This document shows positions 8,842 to 17,945 of a stretch of 64,000 nt of DNA, piece after piece. A program made the translations under genes and the position numbers. Source of the DNA: Flavobacteriales bacterium (GTDB lineage: Bacteria > Bacteroidota > Bacteroidia > Flavobacteriales_F > PHOS-HE28); assembly GCA_016717305.1 (NCBI GenBank), contig JADKFY010000001.1, forward strand, positions 62,001 to 126,000, in the 5' to 3' direction. The notes under the pieces are model-generated. The model was not told the origin of the DNA, made no database searches, and saw only the letters and a program-made list of their open reading frames with translations. Each line of letters opens with the position of its first letter. Positions within the stretch are counted from its first letter, which is position 1.

Positions 8842-11454
8842 ATGTACCTGAACCGGATCCTATTCTCCCTGCTATTGTTGATGATGTCAACATTTGCCAG
8901 CGCAACGCACAACCGTGCCGGGGAGATCATTGCGTGCCGGATCGGGAACTCCAATGTGTACCGCATCACCATCATTACGCATACCAAGCTCAGTGCACCG
9001 GCGGACCGGCCGGAACTGCCGATCAACTGGGGCGATTCGCCGATCTGGGATACCATTCAGCGCACAGATATCCAGGATTTCCCCGGCCAAGACCTGCGCC
9101 GGAGTGAGTATGTGGCCGAGCACACCTACGCAGGGCCCGGTACGTACATCCTCCAGATGGATGATCAGAACCGGAACGGTGGCGTCGAGAACATTCCCAA
9201 TTCCATCGCCCAATCCTTTAGTGTCAAGACACAATTGGTCATTTCTCCGATCACTGGTGGCAATTGCTCTGTCCGTTTCGAACAATCGCCGATCCAAGAT
9301 GCCTGCATCGGCCAGCCCTGGATCCATAACCCAGTGGCCTACGATCCCGACGGGGATAGCCTTACGTTCACGCCGATCGTGTGTTTGGGCATAAACGGCG
9401 AACCCATTGGGGGATATAGTTTCCCAGGTCCGAATTACAGCATTGACCCTACCAGTGGAACGATCACTTGGAATGCCCCGCAGTTCGCAGGAGAGTACAA
9501 TATCGCATTCATCGTGCGTGAATATCGAAGATTGCCCAATGGTGGATGGATCGAGGTAGGATATGTGATCCGCGATATGCAGATCACGGTGGTGCCATGC
9601 AGCAACGTGGTGCCTTCGGTTTCCGCAGTGCTTGATACCTGTGTGGAGGCCGGGACCTTCTTGAGCTTCAACGTGCAAGCAACCGACCCCAATGCCGGAC
9701 AAGATGTTACCCTTACCGGATTGGGTCAACCATTTGTGGTGAGCAGTTCACCCGCTTCTTTCGTGGAACCCGCACCGGCCAACTCGGTGAACGGGATCTT
9801 CAATTGGGCCACGGAATGTTCGCACGTAAGATTGCAGCCCTATCAAGTTGTGTTCACCGCCACGGACAATGGCGTTCCCGTGAACCTGGTGGATCTGGAG
9901 ACCATGAACATCACGGTGGTCGCACCTGCCCCTTTGAACCCCCAAGCCATTCCGAGCGGTAGCTCCATCCAACTGGGTTGGGACCAGAGCATTTGTAGCA
10001 ATGCCGTAGGTTATCAGGTCTATAGACGCAATGGTTTGTATGGTTTCGACCCTGACAATTGTGAGACGGGAGTGCCGGCCTATACCGGTTACAGCCTGAT
10101 CGCTACTTTAGAAGGGCTGGGCAATACCAGCTACTCGGATAATAGCGGTCTAGTGATCGGCAGCCAGTATTGCTATATGGTGGTGGCCATCTTCCCGGAT
10201 GGTGCGCAGAGCTATGCCAGTGTGGAGTTCTGTGCTATCCTCGACCGCCAAGTGCCGGTGATCACCAAAGTGAGCGTGGGCGTTACGGACTTGGCGTTGG
10301 GCGCGGATACCGTGCAATGGGCGAACGCGCTCGATCTGGATACCGTCGCACGTCCGGGTCCTTATTTCTTCAACCTGTATCGAGGCGATGGTGCCAGCGG
10401 CGCGAATGAATTGATCTGGACGAGTACCACGAGTCCATTTCTGCAGAACAGCGACACGATCCTTGTTGTGAACGACCTGAATACACAGGACCAAGCAAAC
10501 GTCTATCGGGTTGAATTGGTAGGGGACAACGGCGCAGATGTGATCGGGTCCAGCAATGAAGCGTCGTCGGTCTTCATCACCACTTCCCCCGGCGATGAAC
10601 TGGTTACAGTGGCATGGTCCTTCAATACCCCGTGGATCAACACGAGCTTTGATGTCTACCGGCAGAACGGCTCCGTTTGGGATCTGGTCGGAACGAGCAC
10701 CTCAATGAATTTTACCGATACCGGGATCGTGAACGGTCAGGAGTATTGCTATTACGTGGTGAGCAGTGGTGCATATGGTGATACCACGATCACGTCGCCC
10801 CTATTGAACTGGAGCCAGATCACGTGTGCCACTCCCGTGGACCTCACGCCACCTTGTCCGCCAACCGTGGAACTGGACAATGATTGCGAAACCCCATTGA
10901 ACACTCTGACTTGGAACAACCCGAACAACAGCTGTGCTGATGACACCTACCAGTACCATGTTTACTTCGCTGATAGTTCGTCTGGTGATTTCAATTTGAT
11001 CGCAACCATAACCGGTGCCGAGAACACCAGCTTTACCCACGTCAATGGCTCTTCGGTGGCGGGCTGCTACCAGATCACCGCGTTGGATTCATTGGGCAAT
11101 GAAAGCGCATTTGTCACGGCCGTGTGCGGTGACAATTGTCCGTTGTATACCCTGCCGAACGTCTTCACCCCGAACGGCGATCGACAGAATGACCTCTTCG
11201 GCCCATTCCCATACCGGGGTGTCAAGTCCATCGATCTGGAGGTGTACAACCGGTGGGGAAAAGTCGTGTTCAAGACCACCGACCCTGACATTAACTGGAA
11301 GGGCACCTATATGGATTCCAGCGACCAGCTTGCAGATGGGGTGTATTACTACCTCTGCACCGTAACCTATATCCGCTTGGCCGGTAACGTGGTGGATCAG
11401 TTGAATGGTCATGTGCAGATCCTGGGAAGCAGCACACCGGCAAAGCTGAATTGA
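8842..11454 (+). CDS. Secreted multidomain protein with T9SS type B / CHU_C sorting domain
   Basis: 870 residues. Residues 1-20 form a signal peptide (hydrophobic LFSLLLLMMSTFASA) and the mature protein begins THNRAGEI. An N-terminal beta-rich domain of about 300 residues is followed by several Ig/fibronectin III-like repeats (about 350-760), each with the YxxYR / YCYYVV strand patterns. The last 90 residues form the gliding-motility-associated C-terminal domain: LPNVFTPNGDRQNDLFGPF, YNRWGKVVFKT, DGVYYYLCTVTY. The family is exported by the type IX secretion system and stays on or leaves the cell surface; adhesion is an inference. A GACCTTTG box at 8823-8830 could be its -7 element, leaving a very short leader. 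Its stop overlaps the ribE start by one base. Confidence 0.85.
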   Translation: MYLNRILFSLLLLMMSTFASATHNRAGEIIACRIGNSNVYRITIITHTKLSAPADRPELPINWGDSPIWDTIQRTDIQDFPGQDLRRSEYVAEHTYAGPGTYILQMDDQNRNGGVENIPNSIAQSFSVKTQLVISPITGGNCSVRFEQSPIQDACIGQPWIHNPVAYDPDGDSLTFTPIVCLGINGEPIGGYSFPGPNYSIDPTSGTITWNAPQFAGEYNIAFIVREYRRLPNGGWIEVGYVIRDMQITVVPCSNVVPSVSAVLDTCVEAGTFLSFNVQATDPNAGQDVTLTGLGQPFVVSSSPASFVEPAPANSVNGIFNWATECSHVRLQPYQVVFTATDNGVPVNLVDLETMNITVVAPAPLNPQAIPSGSSIQLGWDQSICSNAVGYQVYRRNGLYGFDPDNCETGVPAYTGYSLIATLEGLGNTSYSDNSGLVIGSQYCYMVVAIFPDGAQSYASVEFCAILDRQVPVITKVSVGVTDLALGADTVQWANALDLDTVARPGPYFFNLYRGDGASGANELIWTSTTSPFLQNSDTILVVNDLNTQDQANVYRVELVGDNGADVIGSSNEASSVFITTSPGDELVTVAWSFNTPWINTSFDVYRQNGSVWDLVGTSTSMNFTDTGIVNGQEYCYYVVSSGAYGDTTITSPLLNWSQITCATPVDLTPPCPPTVELDNDCETPLNTLTWNNPNNSCADDTYQYHVYFADSSSGDFNLIATITGAENTSFTHVNGSSVAGCYQITALDSLGNESAFVTAVCGDNCPLYTLPNVFTPNGDRQNDLFGPFPYRGVKSIDLEVYNRWGKVVFKTTDPDINWKGTYMDSSDQLADGVYYYLCTVTYIRLAGNVVDQLNGHVQILGSSTPAKLN

Positions 11455-12035
11455 TGTTCACGGGGATCGTGGAGGAAGTGGGTGGAGTGGTGTCCGTCAC
11501 AAAAAGCGGGACGAATTTGGATCTGGTCATCGCGGCGCGATTCGCCCCGGAACTCCGGGTGGACCAAAGCGTTTCGCACAATGGTGTTTGCCTTACCGTA
11601 GTGAAGGTGCAACCTGATCAGTACATGGTTTCGGCTGTACAGGAGACCTTGGAACGAAGCAACATCGGGGCATTGAATGTCGGAGATCCCGTGAACTTGG
11701 AACGTTGCCTACGCTTGGGCGATCGCTTGGACGGACACATGGTCCAAGGCCATGTGGATACGGTTGTTCCTTGTATTGCGGTAAAGGACCTGGATGGTTC
11801 GCGATGGTTCACGTTCAAGTTGCCGGAGCAGGGCGAAATGCTGGTGGAAAAGGGCAGCATTTGCATCAACGGCGTAAGCTTGACCATAGCCGATTTGGCA
11901 CAGGATTCGTTCAGCGTAGCAGTTATCCCCTACACCTTCGAGCACACCAACTTCCGAACACTTGTTCCCGGTGGAATTGTGAACATCGAATACGATGTGA
12001 TCGGAAAGTATGTGCAGCGGATGTTGGCGCGGTGA
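11454..12035 (+). CDS. ribE: Riboflavin synthase, alpha subunit
   Basis: Dismutates two 6,7-dimethyl-8-ribityllumazine molecules to riboflavin. 193 residues starting MFTGIVEEVG, with the internal duplication expected of the family; the second half begins near DGHMVQGHVDTV and includes KGSICINGVSLTIADL. Start chosen at ATG 11454, which overlaps the preceding stop codon (TGATG), so it may be translationally coupled to the surface-protein gene. It ends only 5 bp from the convergent M1 peptidase gene. Confidence 0.95.
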   Translation: MFTGIVEEVGGVVSVTKSGTNLDLVIAARFAPELRVDQSVSHNGVCLTVVKVQPDQYMVSAVQETLERSNIGALNVGDPVNLERCLRLGDRLDGHMVQGHVDTVVPCIAVKDLDGSRWFTFKLPEQGEMLVEKGSICINGVSLTIADLAQDSFSVAVIPYTFEHTNFRTLVPGGIVNIEYDVIGKYVQRMLAR

Positions 12036-12040
12036 GATCC

Positions 12041-13960
12041 TTACAACCGCACCAAGGGTACACGGAATACCGTGCGCGCCACTCTTACTTCTACCAGGTA
12101 ATACCCACCGGAAAGCGCAGTGATGTCAAGGTCCATTTGGCGACCCTGGATCGGCTTGGAGAAGGACTGGACCAGCCTTCCCGCTCTGTCATGGATCCGG
12201 ACTTCCGCAGGACCTTGCAAAGCGGTATCGAAATAGATCACGGCCTGACCACTGGTGGGGTTGGGGTACAACACCGGACGCGGATCACCGAACGCCCCAA
12301 CCGGGACACGCGTTATGTTGGCCGGTTTGCTCAGCAGGTGCAGTTCAGGATCCACCACAACGGCCGAGGCTTGGAACGATAAAGGAAACTGGAAGGTCTG
12401 CACACGCGCCGTTTGATCCACCACGATGGTCGTGTCCAGTTCGCCGTTGCTGAATTCGATCGGAACGGGAAGTTCGAAAAGGTCCACGCTGGGGTGAGTA
12501 GGAAATTGTTCCAACTCCAGAAGCACTGTACCATCCAAGGACTGCGCCCATGTAACGGACCATTCCGGATAACCTTCACCAGTGTACCAATCTGCAAAGA
12601 ATTCCGAGAGGTCCCGTCCGCTGGCCTGTTCCATGTGCGCAATGAACGCAGGTGTGCGGGCCGAACCGAAACGAAGCGCCGGGTCGTGGAGGTAATTGCG
12701 GCAACCGGCGAAGAAGGCGCTATCGCCGCAGACCCAACGCAGCATGTGCAGCAGGTATGCCCCTTTTACGTAGGTGAGCTCGGTGTTGAAGATCCGAGCC
12801 ACCGTTGTGGTATCTATGCAGCGCACACTTCCATCGCGCCGTGAGGTGCCGATCGTGCGCCGCTCTTGACGCACCTGCATCCAATTTTCGGGTTGGAACT
12901 CTTCATAGCAGAGCATGGCCAAGTAAGTGGCAAAACCCTCATTCAACCAGATGTCCTCCCAACTTCCGCAGGTTACCGTGTTGCCGAACCATTGGTGGGC
13001 CAGTTCGTGTACTACCAATTCGAAGTAGAAGCCTCCCATAAAACTCATGGTCTGGTGCTCAATGCCACCCCCCCATAGAAATTGGGCATGGCCGTATTTC
13101 TCATCAGCAAAAGGGTAGGTGCCGAAGAGTTCACTGAACAATTGCATGGCTCCAATGGCTTGAGGGGTATTCTGCTGAGCGCTGTTCAACGACTCAGGAA
13201 ATACGTAGTTGAGGATCTCCACTTCGGCATCTGGCAAGGGAACCAGCTCGCTGTACACAACATAGTTCGTCACCGCAACGCCGATGAGGTAATGTGCGAT
13301 CGGGTAGCGATGCTTCCAATGGAACCGAACGTGATCCGCACCTACAGTATTTTCTTCGACCAACAAACCATTGCTCGCCACGCGTTGCCCCGTTGGCACG
13401 GTCACTACCACAGAAACGGAATCGGCCTTGTCGCCCAAGTCCTGTTTGCATGGCCACCAGTCTTTGGCTCCGTACGGTTCAGAAAGTGTCCAGAGGATCG
13501 GTGCGCCATTGTGCTGCGACTGAACGAAGGATCCAAAGCCGGTATTGGGCGGCACTCCGGCATAGTTTATCGTGAGTGAATCCCGCTCACCTTCCAACAG
13601 TTCCGTGGGCAGTTGGACGTTCAATTCGTCGCCCTGTTGTTCCCATGTTACGCCCCCTCCATCATGCGCGATGCCCGATACGGCCAATGTTCCCGAAAGG
13701 TCAAAGGTGATCGAGCTCAAGTCTTCCAAGGCCGTGAAATGGTGTGTTACCGAACCGGCGATCGCCCGTACGGACGGATCCAGGTCCAGCACGAAGCGGT
13801 GGTAGGTCAGGTCATACCCCCGGCCGGGCCCGCTCCGGTCTTTCGCCATCGGCAGGCGCGCTTCCTGTGCTGAAAGGTCATGGAGCAACTGCTTGTCGGA
13901 ACAATGCTGCGCCGAAGCGACCAACGGGAAGAACAAGGAAAGCCACAGGGTCACACGCAT
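12041..13960 (-). CDS. Secreted M1 family metallo-aminopeptidase with T9SS type A sorting domain
   Basis: 639 residues with an N-terminal signal peptide (LWLSLFFPLVASAQ). The M1 catalytic domain shows GGGIEHQTMSF in place of the usual GxMEN exopeptidase motif, the zinc site HELAHQWFGN (His318, His322) and the third ligand Glu341 in LNEGFATYLA. The C-terminal 75 residues are a Por/T9SS type A sorting domain: LYPNPTSGQAVIYF, AEVRIHDRAGRLV, LSGGYYLVEV. It should be secreted to the outer surface and digest peptides. Convergent with ribE. Confidence 0.92.
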   Translation of the reverse strand: MRVTLWLSLFFPLVASAQHCSDKQLLHDLSAQEARLPMAKDRSGPGRGYDLTYHRFVLDLDPSVRAIAGSVTHHFTALEDLSSITFDLSGTLAVSGIAHDGGGVTWEQQGDELNVQLPTELLEGERDSLTINYAGVPPNTGFGSFVQSQHNGAPILWTLSEPYGAKDWWPCKQDLGDKADSVSVVVTVPTGQRVASNGLLVEENTVGADHVRFHWKHRYPIAHYLIGVAVTNYVVYSELVPLPDAEVEILNYVFPESLNSAQQNTPQAIGAMQLFSELFGTYPFADEKYGHAQFLWGGGIEHQTMSFMGGFYFELVVHELAHQWFGNTVTCGSWEDIWLNEGFATYLAMLCYEEFQPENWMQVRQERRTIGTSRRDGSVRCIDTTTVARIFNTELTYVKGAYLLHMLRWVCGDSAFFAGCRNYLHDPALRFGSARTPAFIAHMEQASGRDLSEFFADWYTGEGYPEWSVTWAQSLDGTVLLELEQFPTHPSVDLFELPVPIEFSNGELDTTIVVDQTARVQTFQFPLSFQASAVVVDPELHLLSKPANITRVPVGAFGDPRPVLYPNPTSGQAVIYFDTALQGPAEVRIHDRAGRLVQSFSKPIQGRQMDLDITALSGGYYLVEVRVARTVFRVPLVRL

Positions 13961-14039
13961 CCGTTCTACGAAGTAACGAAGGATCCGTGGGTTTGGCGTG
14001 CCATGTATGATGGTCGCCGACCAGAATGGTCAATTCTCT

Positions 14040-14993
14040 TCAGAACGCCTCCTTCACGATCTGCCGCACCGCTTCGCTCTTGCCCATAGTATAGAAGTGT
14101 ACACAGGGAGCGCCTTTTGAAATGAGGTCCTTGGTCTGCGCGATGCTCCATTCCACCCCCAATTGTTTAACATCCGCATCCGTCTTGCATTTCACAAGGC
14201 CTTTGGCAAAGGGTTGGGGAAGGTCGATGCCGAAGGTCTTTGGTATGAAGGCGATGTGCCGCATGGTCGTCAGCGGTTTGATCCCCGGTATGATGGGCAC
14301 GTTGATGCCTTCCGCACGACAGAGTTCCACGAAGTTGAAGTACTTCGCGTTGTCGTAGAACATCTGGGTCACCAAGTACTCGGCACCGGCGTCCACTTTT
14401 CGTTTCAGGTAGGCGATGTCGGTGTTCAAGTTCAGTGCTTCGGCGTGTTTTTCCGGATAGCAGGCCGCGCCGATGCACAGGTCCGTTGGTGCCGCCTCTC
14501 GTTCCTCATCATGCAGGTACGAGCCCTTGTTCAGCCCGGTGATCTGTCGGATCAGATCATCCGCGTGCGCGTGGCCCTCGCGTTCTGGAATAAAGCTGCT
14601 CTCGCTTTTGATCGCATCGCCACGCAAGGCCAGGACATTGTCTATGCCCAAAAAGTTGAGCTCGATCAACGCGTCCTCGGTATCCTCCTTGGTGAAGCCG
14701 CCACAGATCAAGTGAGGTACCGTATCAATGTTGTATTTCGCCTTTATCATGGCGCAAATGCCAACGGTACCCGGTCGCTTTCGAACGCGGATCTTCTGGA
14801 GAAGGCCTTGTCCACGCTCCTTGTAGATCACCTCCTCGCGGTGGTAGGTAACGTTGATGAAGCTTGGCTTGAATTCCAACAACGGATCGATCCCCTCGTA
14901 GATCGAGTTGATGTCCTTGCCCTTTAGCGGGGGCAGGATCTCGAACGAAAGCAGGGTCTTTTTCGCGTTCTTGAGATGTTGAATGACTTTCAT
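14040..14993 (-). CDS. metF: Methylenetetrahydrofolate reductase
   Basis: Flavin enzyme making 5-methyl-THF for methionine synthesis. 317 residues, starting MKVIQHLKNAKKTLLSFEILPP; the Glu in FEILPPLKG corresponds to the conserved catalytic Glu. Other family blocks: INVTYHREE, ALRGD, KVDAGAEYLVTQMFYDN and IPGIKPLT. Single gene with its own -7 box (15032-15039) directly behind the terminator hairpin of the upstream gene. Confidence 0.96.
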   Translation of the reverse strand: MKVIQHLKNAKKTLLSFEILPPLKGKDINSIYEGIDPLLEFKPSFINVTYHREEVIYKERGQGLLQKIRVRKRPGTVGICAMIKAKYNIDTVPHLICGGFTKEDTEDALIELNFLGIDNVLALRGDAIKSESSFIPEREGHAHADDLIRQITGLNKGSYLHDEEREAAPTDLCIGAACYPEKHAEALNLNTDIAYLKRKVDAGAEYLVTQMFYDNAKYFNFVELCRAEGINVPIIPGIKPLTTMRHIAFIPKTFGIDLPQPFAKGLVKCKTDADVKQLGVEWSIAQTKDLISKGAPCVHFYTMGKSEAVRQIVKEAF

Positions 14994-15031
14994 ATGAACT
15001 TATAGGGGGCCTCGCTTTCAGAAGACGGGCG

Positions 15032-15039
15032 CAAAAGTA
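15032..15039 (-). promoter_or_regulatory. -7 promoter box for metF
   Basis: Minus-strand octamer TACTTTTG is a perfect TAnnTTTG match, 38 bp from the metF start codon. It touches the base of the terminator hairpin of the upstream gene, so its T-rich bases may serve both signals. Confidence 0.5.
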
Positions 15040-15067
15040 GAAAGGCTGCGCAGTTGCACAGCCTTTC
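15040..15067 (-). terminator. Terminator hairpin of the nidogen/PKD surface-protein gene
   Basis: Nine-base-pair stem GAAAGGCTG/CAGCCTTTC (15040-15048 with 15059-15067), extendable past one mismatch, followed on the minus strand by a short T-rich run. It lies 20 bp beyond the stop codon at 15088. Confidence 0.65.
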
Positions 15068-15087
15068 CTTGGTAGTTATGGATCCTG

Positions 15088-17811
15088 TTATCGCAGAATG
15101 GTCACATGCCCGGTGTACTCACGGCCATCCTCAGGGATCTTGAACACGTAATAGTAGGTCCCGTCAGGTACATCGGTCGCGCGCCAGTTGTTCTTGTAGT
15201 TCGTTGCGTCGAAGACCGATTGGCCCCAACGGTTGAACACCGTAAGCTCGTTATTGTAGTACTGCCCGTTCTCGATCACGAAGGTTTCGTTGCCTCCACT
15301 GTTGTTCGGGGAAAAGACGTTGTACACGATCACCTCCGGAGGGCGGATCACGTAGGCGATCGCAGTGGTGTCGCTACACCCTTCCGCAGTGGTCACGATC
15401 AAGGTAACGGCGTAGGTGCCCGGCACATCGTACGTGTTTGAAATGTTCGTTCCGCTGCCGCTAATGGTGGAATCGCCCAAAAGATCAAGTATCCATGTGT
15501 ACTGGACGATTTGGGAGCCATTGCCATTTGAGTCATCCGTGAACAACACAGAGGTGTTCGGTGGCTGAGGAGATGCCGGATCAGCATTGATGCCCGCAGT
15601 TGGTGTGTTACCAACCACGACCACATGGGGTGCTGAGGTTCCCGTACAACCGTCCACAGTGGAAACGGTGACTGTATACGTTCCAGAAAGTACTGATGTG
15701 CTCTGGTCGGTGTCACCGTTTGACCACAAGTAGCTGGCATAAGGTTGGTCCACCGTCAAGACCAACTCGTTACCGCTGCAACTCGCCGTTGGGCCTATGA
15801 TCACAGGCATGGGAGCCGGGGCTTCCGAAACGGTAAATGTGTTCGAGAAGGTTGAACACGGACCGATGCTGGCCGTAACGAAGTAGGTACCTGCCGTTAC
15901 ATTGATCGTTTGGCCGAACGCGTTGTTGTTCCACGTGTAGGTATCGAAGCCCAAAGTGGCTTGGAGATTGGCCAAGGCAGTACCACAATACAACGTGTCT
16001 CCTGTAACGGCAACCGGCGGAAGAACGACCTCTTCAACGGTGACCTGTGTTTCATAAGCGCAGTTGAGGTAGAAAGCCGATACGGAGATCGTTTGGCTGC
16101 TGTCCAGAACAACGCTCGGTGAGGAACCTCCGTCACTGAAGAAGAAGAAATCGTATGCAGCTGGATCAAAGCTCAACGTGGTACTGCCGCCTTCGCAGAA
16201 TTGGAGGTTGCCAGTGAATACAGGAGGTCCCGGATCCACATTTGTTACTGTGAAGGGCTGTGAAGTATTTGTACACCCTTGGTAAGCTCCGGTCACGGTG
16301 TACGTTCCAGCATCAACAGTGGTGCTGATGTCCGTGGAGTTATTGCTCCACAAGTAGCTTTCATAACCAGGGGAAGCTTCCAGCACCGGGAATGGTTCCC
16401 CGCAGAAGATGGCTTCTCCTACGATCTCCAATGGAGGTGGTGTGATCTCGAATACGGAAAAGGGGAGCGAAGCAAGTTGACATAGGTCTGTGCCTGCGGA
16501 GACGGTATAATCCCCCGGAGTGGATACCTGAATGCTTTGACCTGTTTGACCAGTGCTCCAAATGAAGTTATCAAAGACACCGTCCGCAGTGAGGGTGATC
16601 GGATTGCCCGTACAGAAAACCGTAGGGCCACTGATGGTAGGCGGCTCCGTGGGCGGAGGAACGATCTCAATAATGATGTCCACCGTGGTGGTCAAAGGTG
16701 GTACGCCATCGTCCGTTCCTGTGAATGTCACGATGTAGGTGCCCACGGCAGTAGGGGTGAACTGACCGGTCACTGAAGCAGCGATGCCGGCAACGTTGTT
16801 GGTCTCCACCCAATCCGGAATGCCTGGAGCAGTGCTGGTCGCTGTTGTGGTCTGGCCATTTTCTGGGCTTAGGAAAGTTACTTCCAAGGAGGCCGTCTGC
16901 CCTATACACGCTACCAAGGTGTCGCACAAATAAAGTCCAGTTGCGATCGGTGGAATGTTCTGCGTGCTGGTGCTCGTAGTGAAAAGGAAGAACTTGTTGT
17001 CCAACCAATCAACACCATCCGGGAGATCGAACGGACCGTCGTAGGCATTTCCGGGCTGGTCATTCCGCGTGAACTGGATAAAGTCCACTCCGTCCCCACG
17101 GTTGGCACCCACGGTGCTGGGTGTTCCACCGAATCCGTTCACGCCTTGGGACGCGCTGCCTGTGGTCCACTGCATATCCTTATAGCAAAAGCTCACGTTC
17201 TTGTCCGTACCGATAACGAGGTCGGTGCCGTCAGTTATGATCAATTGGAAGTTGTTCACCTTGTCCGTTTGCGAAGAGAAGTACCCAACATCGATCCAGT
17301 TCACGTACATGGCTGTTGGGGTGATCTTGTACAACACTTGTCCAATACCACGAGTGTCAATATCGGCCCAGAACGGAGCCACCATCTTGTTATTGGCATT
17401 CGGAAATCCAGTGGAACTGTAGGTTCCGAAGGCTTGCACAAAGGAGACGTTACCGTTGTTGTTGATGTAAACCGTGTTGTAGCTCTCGCCATACAAGTCA
17501 AAGCTGAACGGCAAGTTGATCAGGTCCGAAGAACCGTCATCATTGGGCTGCATGGCCAAGGTGTACGTGTCGTCCGGTTCCACCCAGCACCCGCAACTGT
17601 TGCCTCCACCGCGTTCTTCACCGCCGCGCAAGCTCGGCCGCGTACCATCCGGTACCGGAGCAAGTATCGGTTGCGCGCCTTCAGGCAGCGACCCATTGAG
17701 CTTTGCCGCATCGTAGTCGGCGGGGCTCATCATCACCGTTTGGGCAATGCCAGTAAAAGGAAGGCAGAGCGCCACTAGCACCGCGCAAAGGATAATTGAG
17801 GAGCGTTTCAT
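15088..17811 (-). CDS. Secreted nidogen-like / PKD protein with CHU_C (T9SS type B) domain
   Basis: 907 residues from MKRSSIILCAVLVALCLPFTGIAQ, a clear signal peptide. The frame is open 162 bp upstream, but that stretch lacks a signal peptide and would place the start before the promoter box at 17914. Domains: a NIDO-like region at about 80-290 (YINNNGNVSF, NKMVAPFWADIDTRG, DGVDFIQFTRND), an Ig/cadherin-like domain, four or five short repeats each ending in a SYLWSNGDTDQSTSVLSGTY-type block, a PKD domain (TPTAGINADPASPQPP), and the C-terminal sorting domain (VYNVFSPNNSGGNETF, LTVFNRWGQSVF). Likely a surface adhesin. It lies downstream of the sigma/anti-sigma pair, which may control it. Confidence 0.86.
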   Translation of the reverse strand: MKRSSIILCAVLVALCLPFTGIAQTVMMSPADYDAAKLNGSLPEGAQPILAPVPDGTRPSLRGGEERGGGNSCGCWVEPDDTYTLAMQPNDDGSSDLINLPFSFDLYGESYNTVYINNNGNVSFVQAFGTYSSTGFPNANNKMVAPFWADIDTRGIGQVLYKITPTAMYVNWIDVGYFSSQTDKVNNFQLIITDGTDLVIGTDKNVSFCYKDMQWTTGSASQGVNGFGGTPSTVGANRGDGVDFIQFTRNDQPGNAYDGPFDLPDGVDWLDNKFFLFTTSTSTQNIPPIATGLYLCDTLVACIGQTASLEVTFLSPENGQTTTATSTAPGIPDWVETNNVAGIAASVTGQFTPTAVGTYIVTFTGTDDGVPPLTTTVDIIIEIVPPPTEPPTISGPTVFCTGNPITLTADGVFDNFIWSTGQTGQSIQVSTPGDYTVSAGTDLCQLASLPFSVFEITPPPLEIVGEAIFCGEPFPVLEASPGYESYLWSNNSTDISTTVDAGTYTVTGAYQGCTNTSQPFTVTNVDPGPPVFTGNLQFCEGGSTTLSFDPAAYDFFFFSDGGSSPSVVLDSSQTISVSAFYLNCAYETQVTVEEVVLPPVAVTGDTLYCGTALANLQATLGFDTYTWNNNAFGQTINVTAGTYFVTASIGPCSTFSNTFTVSEAPAPMPVIIGPTASCSGNELVLTVDQPYASYLWSNGDTDQSTSVLSGTYTVTVSTVDGCTGTSAPHVVVVGNTPTAGINADPASPQPPNTSVLFTDDSNGNGSQIVQYTWILDLLGDSTISGSGTNISNTYDVPGTYAVTLIVTTAEGCSDTTAIAYVIRPPEVIVYNVFSPNNSGGNETFVIENGQYYNNELTVFNRWGQSVFDATNYKNNWRATDVPDGTYYYVFKIPEDGREYTGHVTILR

Positions 17812-17913
17812 TTCGAAAAGTGGGCTGTTAGCGGAATTGGTCATGGCTGATGCACTAATGGACCTTGCTTGAAGAGTCCCTTGCTTTATTGTATCCATCC
17901 TGTTGTTGGCTTG

Positions 17914-17921
17914 CAAACTTA
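17914..17921 (-). promoter_or_regulatory. -7 promoter box for the nidogen/PKD surface-protein gene
   Basis: Minus-strand octamer TAAGTTTG, a perfect TAnnTTTG match, 103 bp upstream of the chosen ATG at 17811 and within the 134-bp spacer after the anti-sigma gene. It implies a leader of about 95 bases. Confidence 0.45.
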
Positions 17922-17945
17922 CGTTTTCCACGGTATCGCCGTGGG

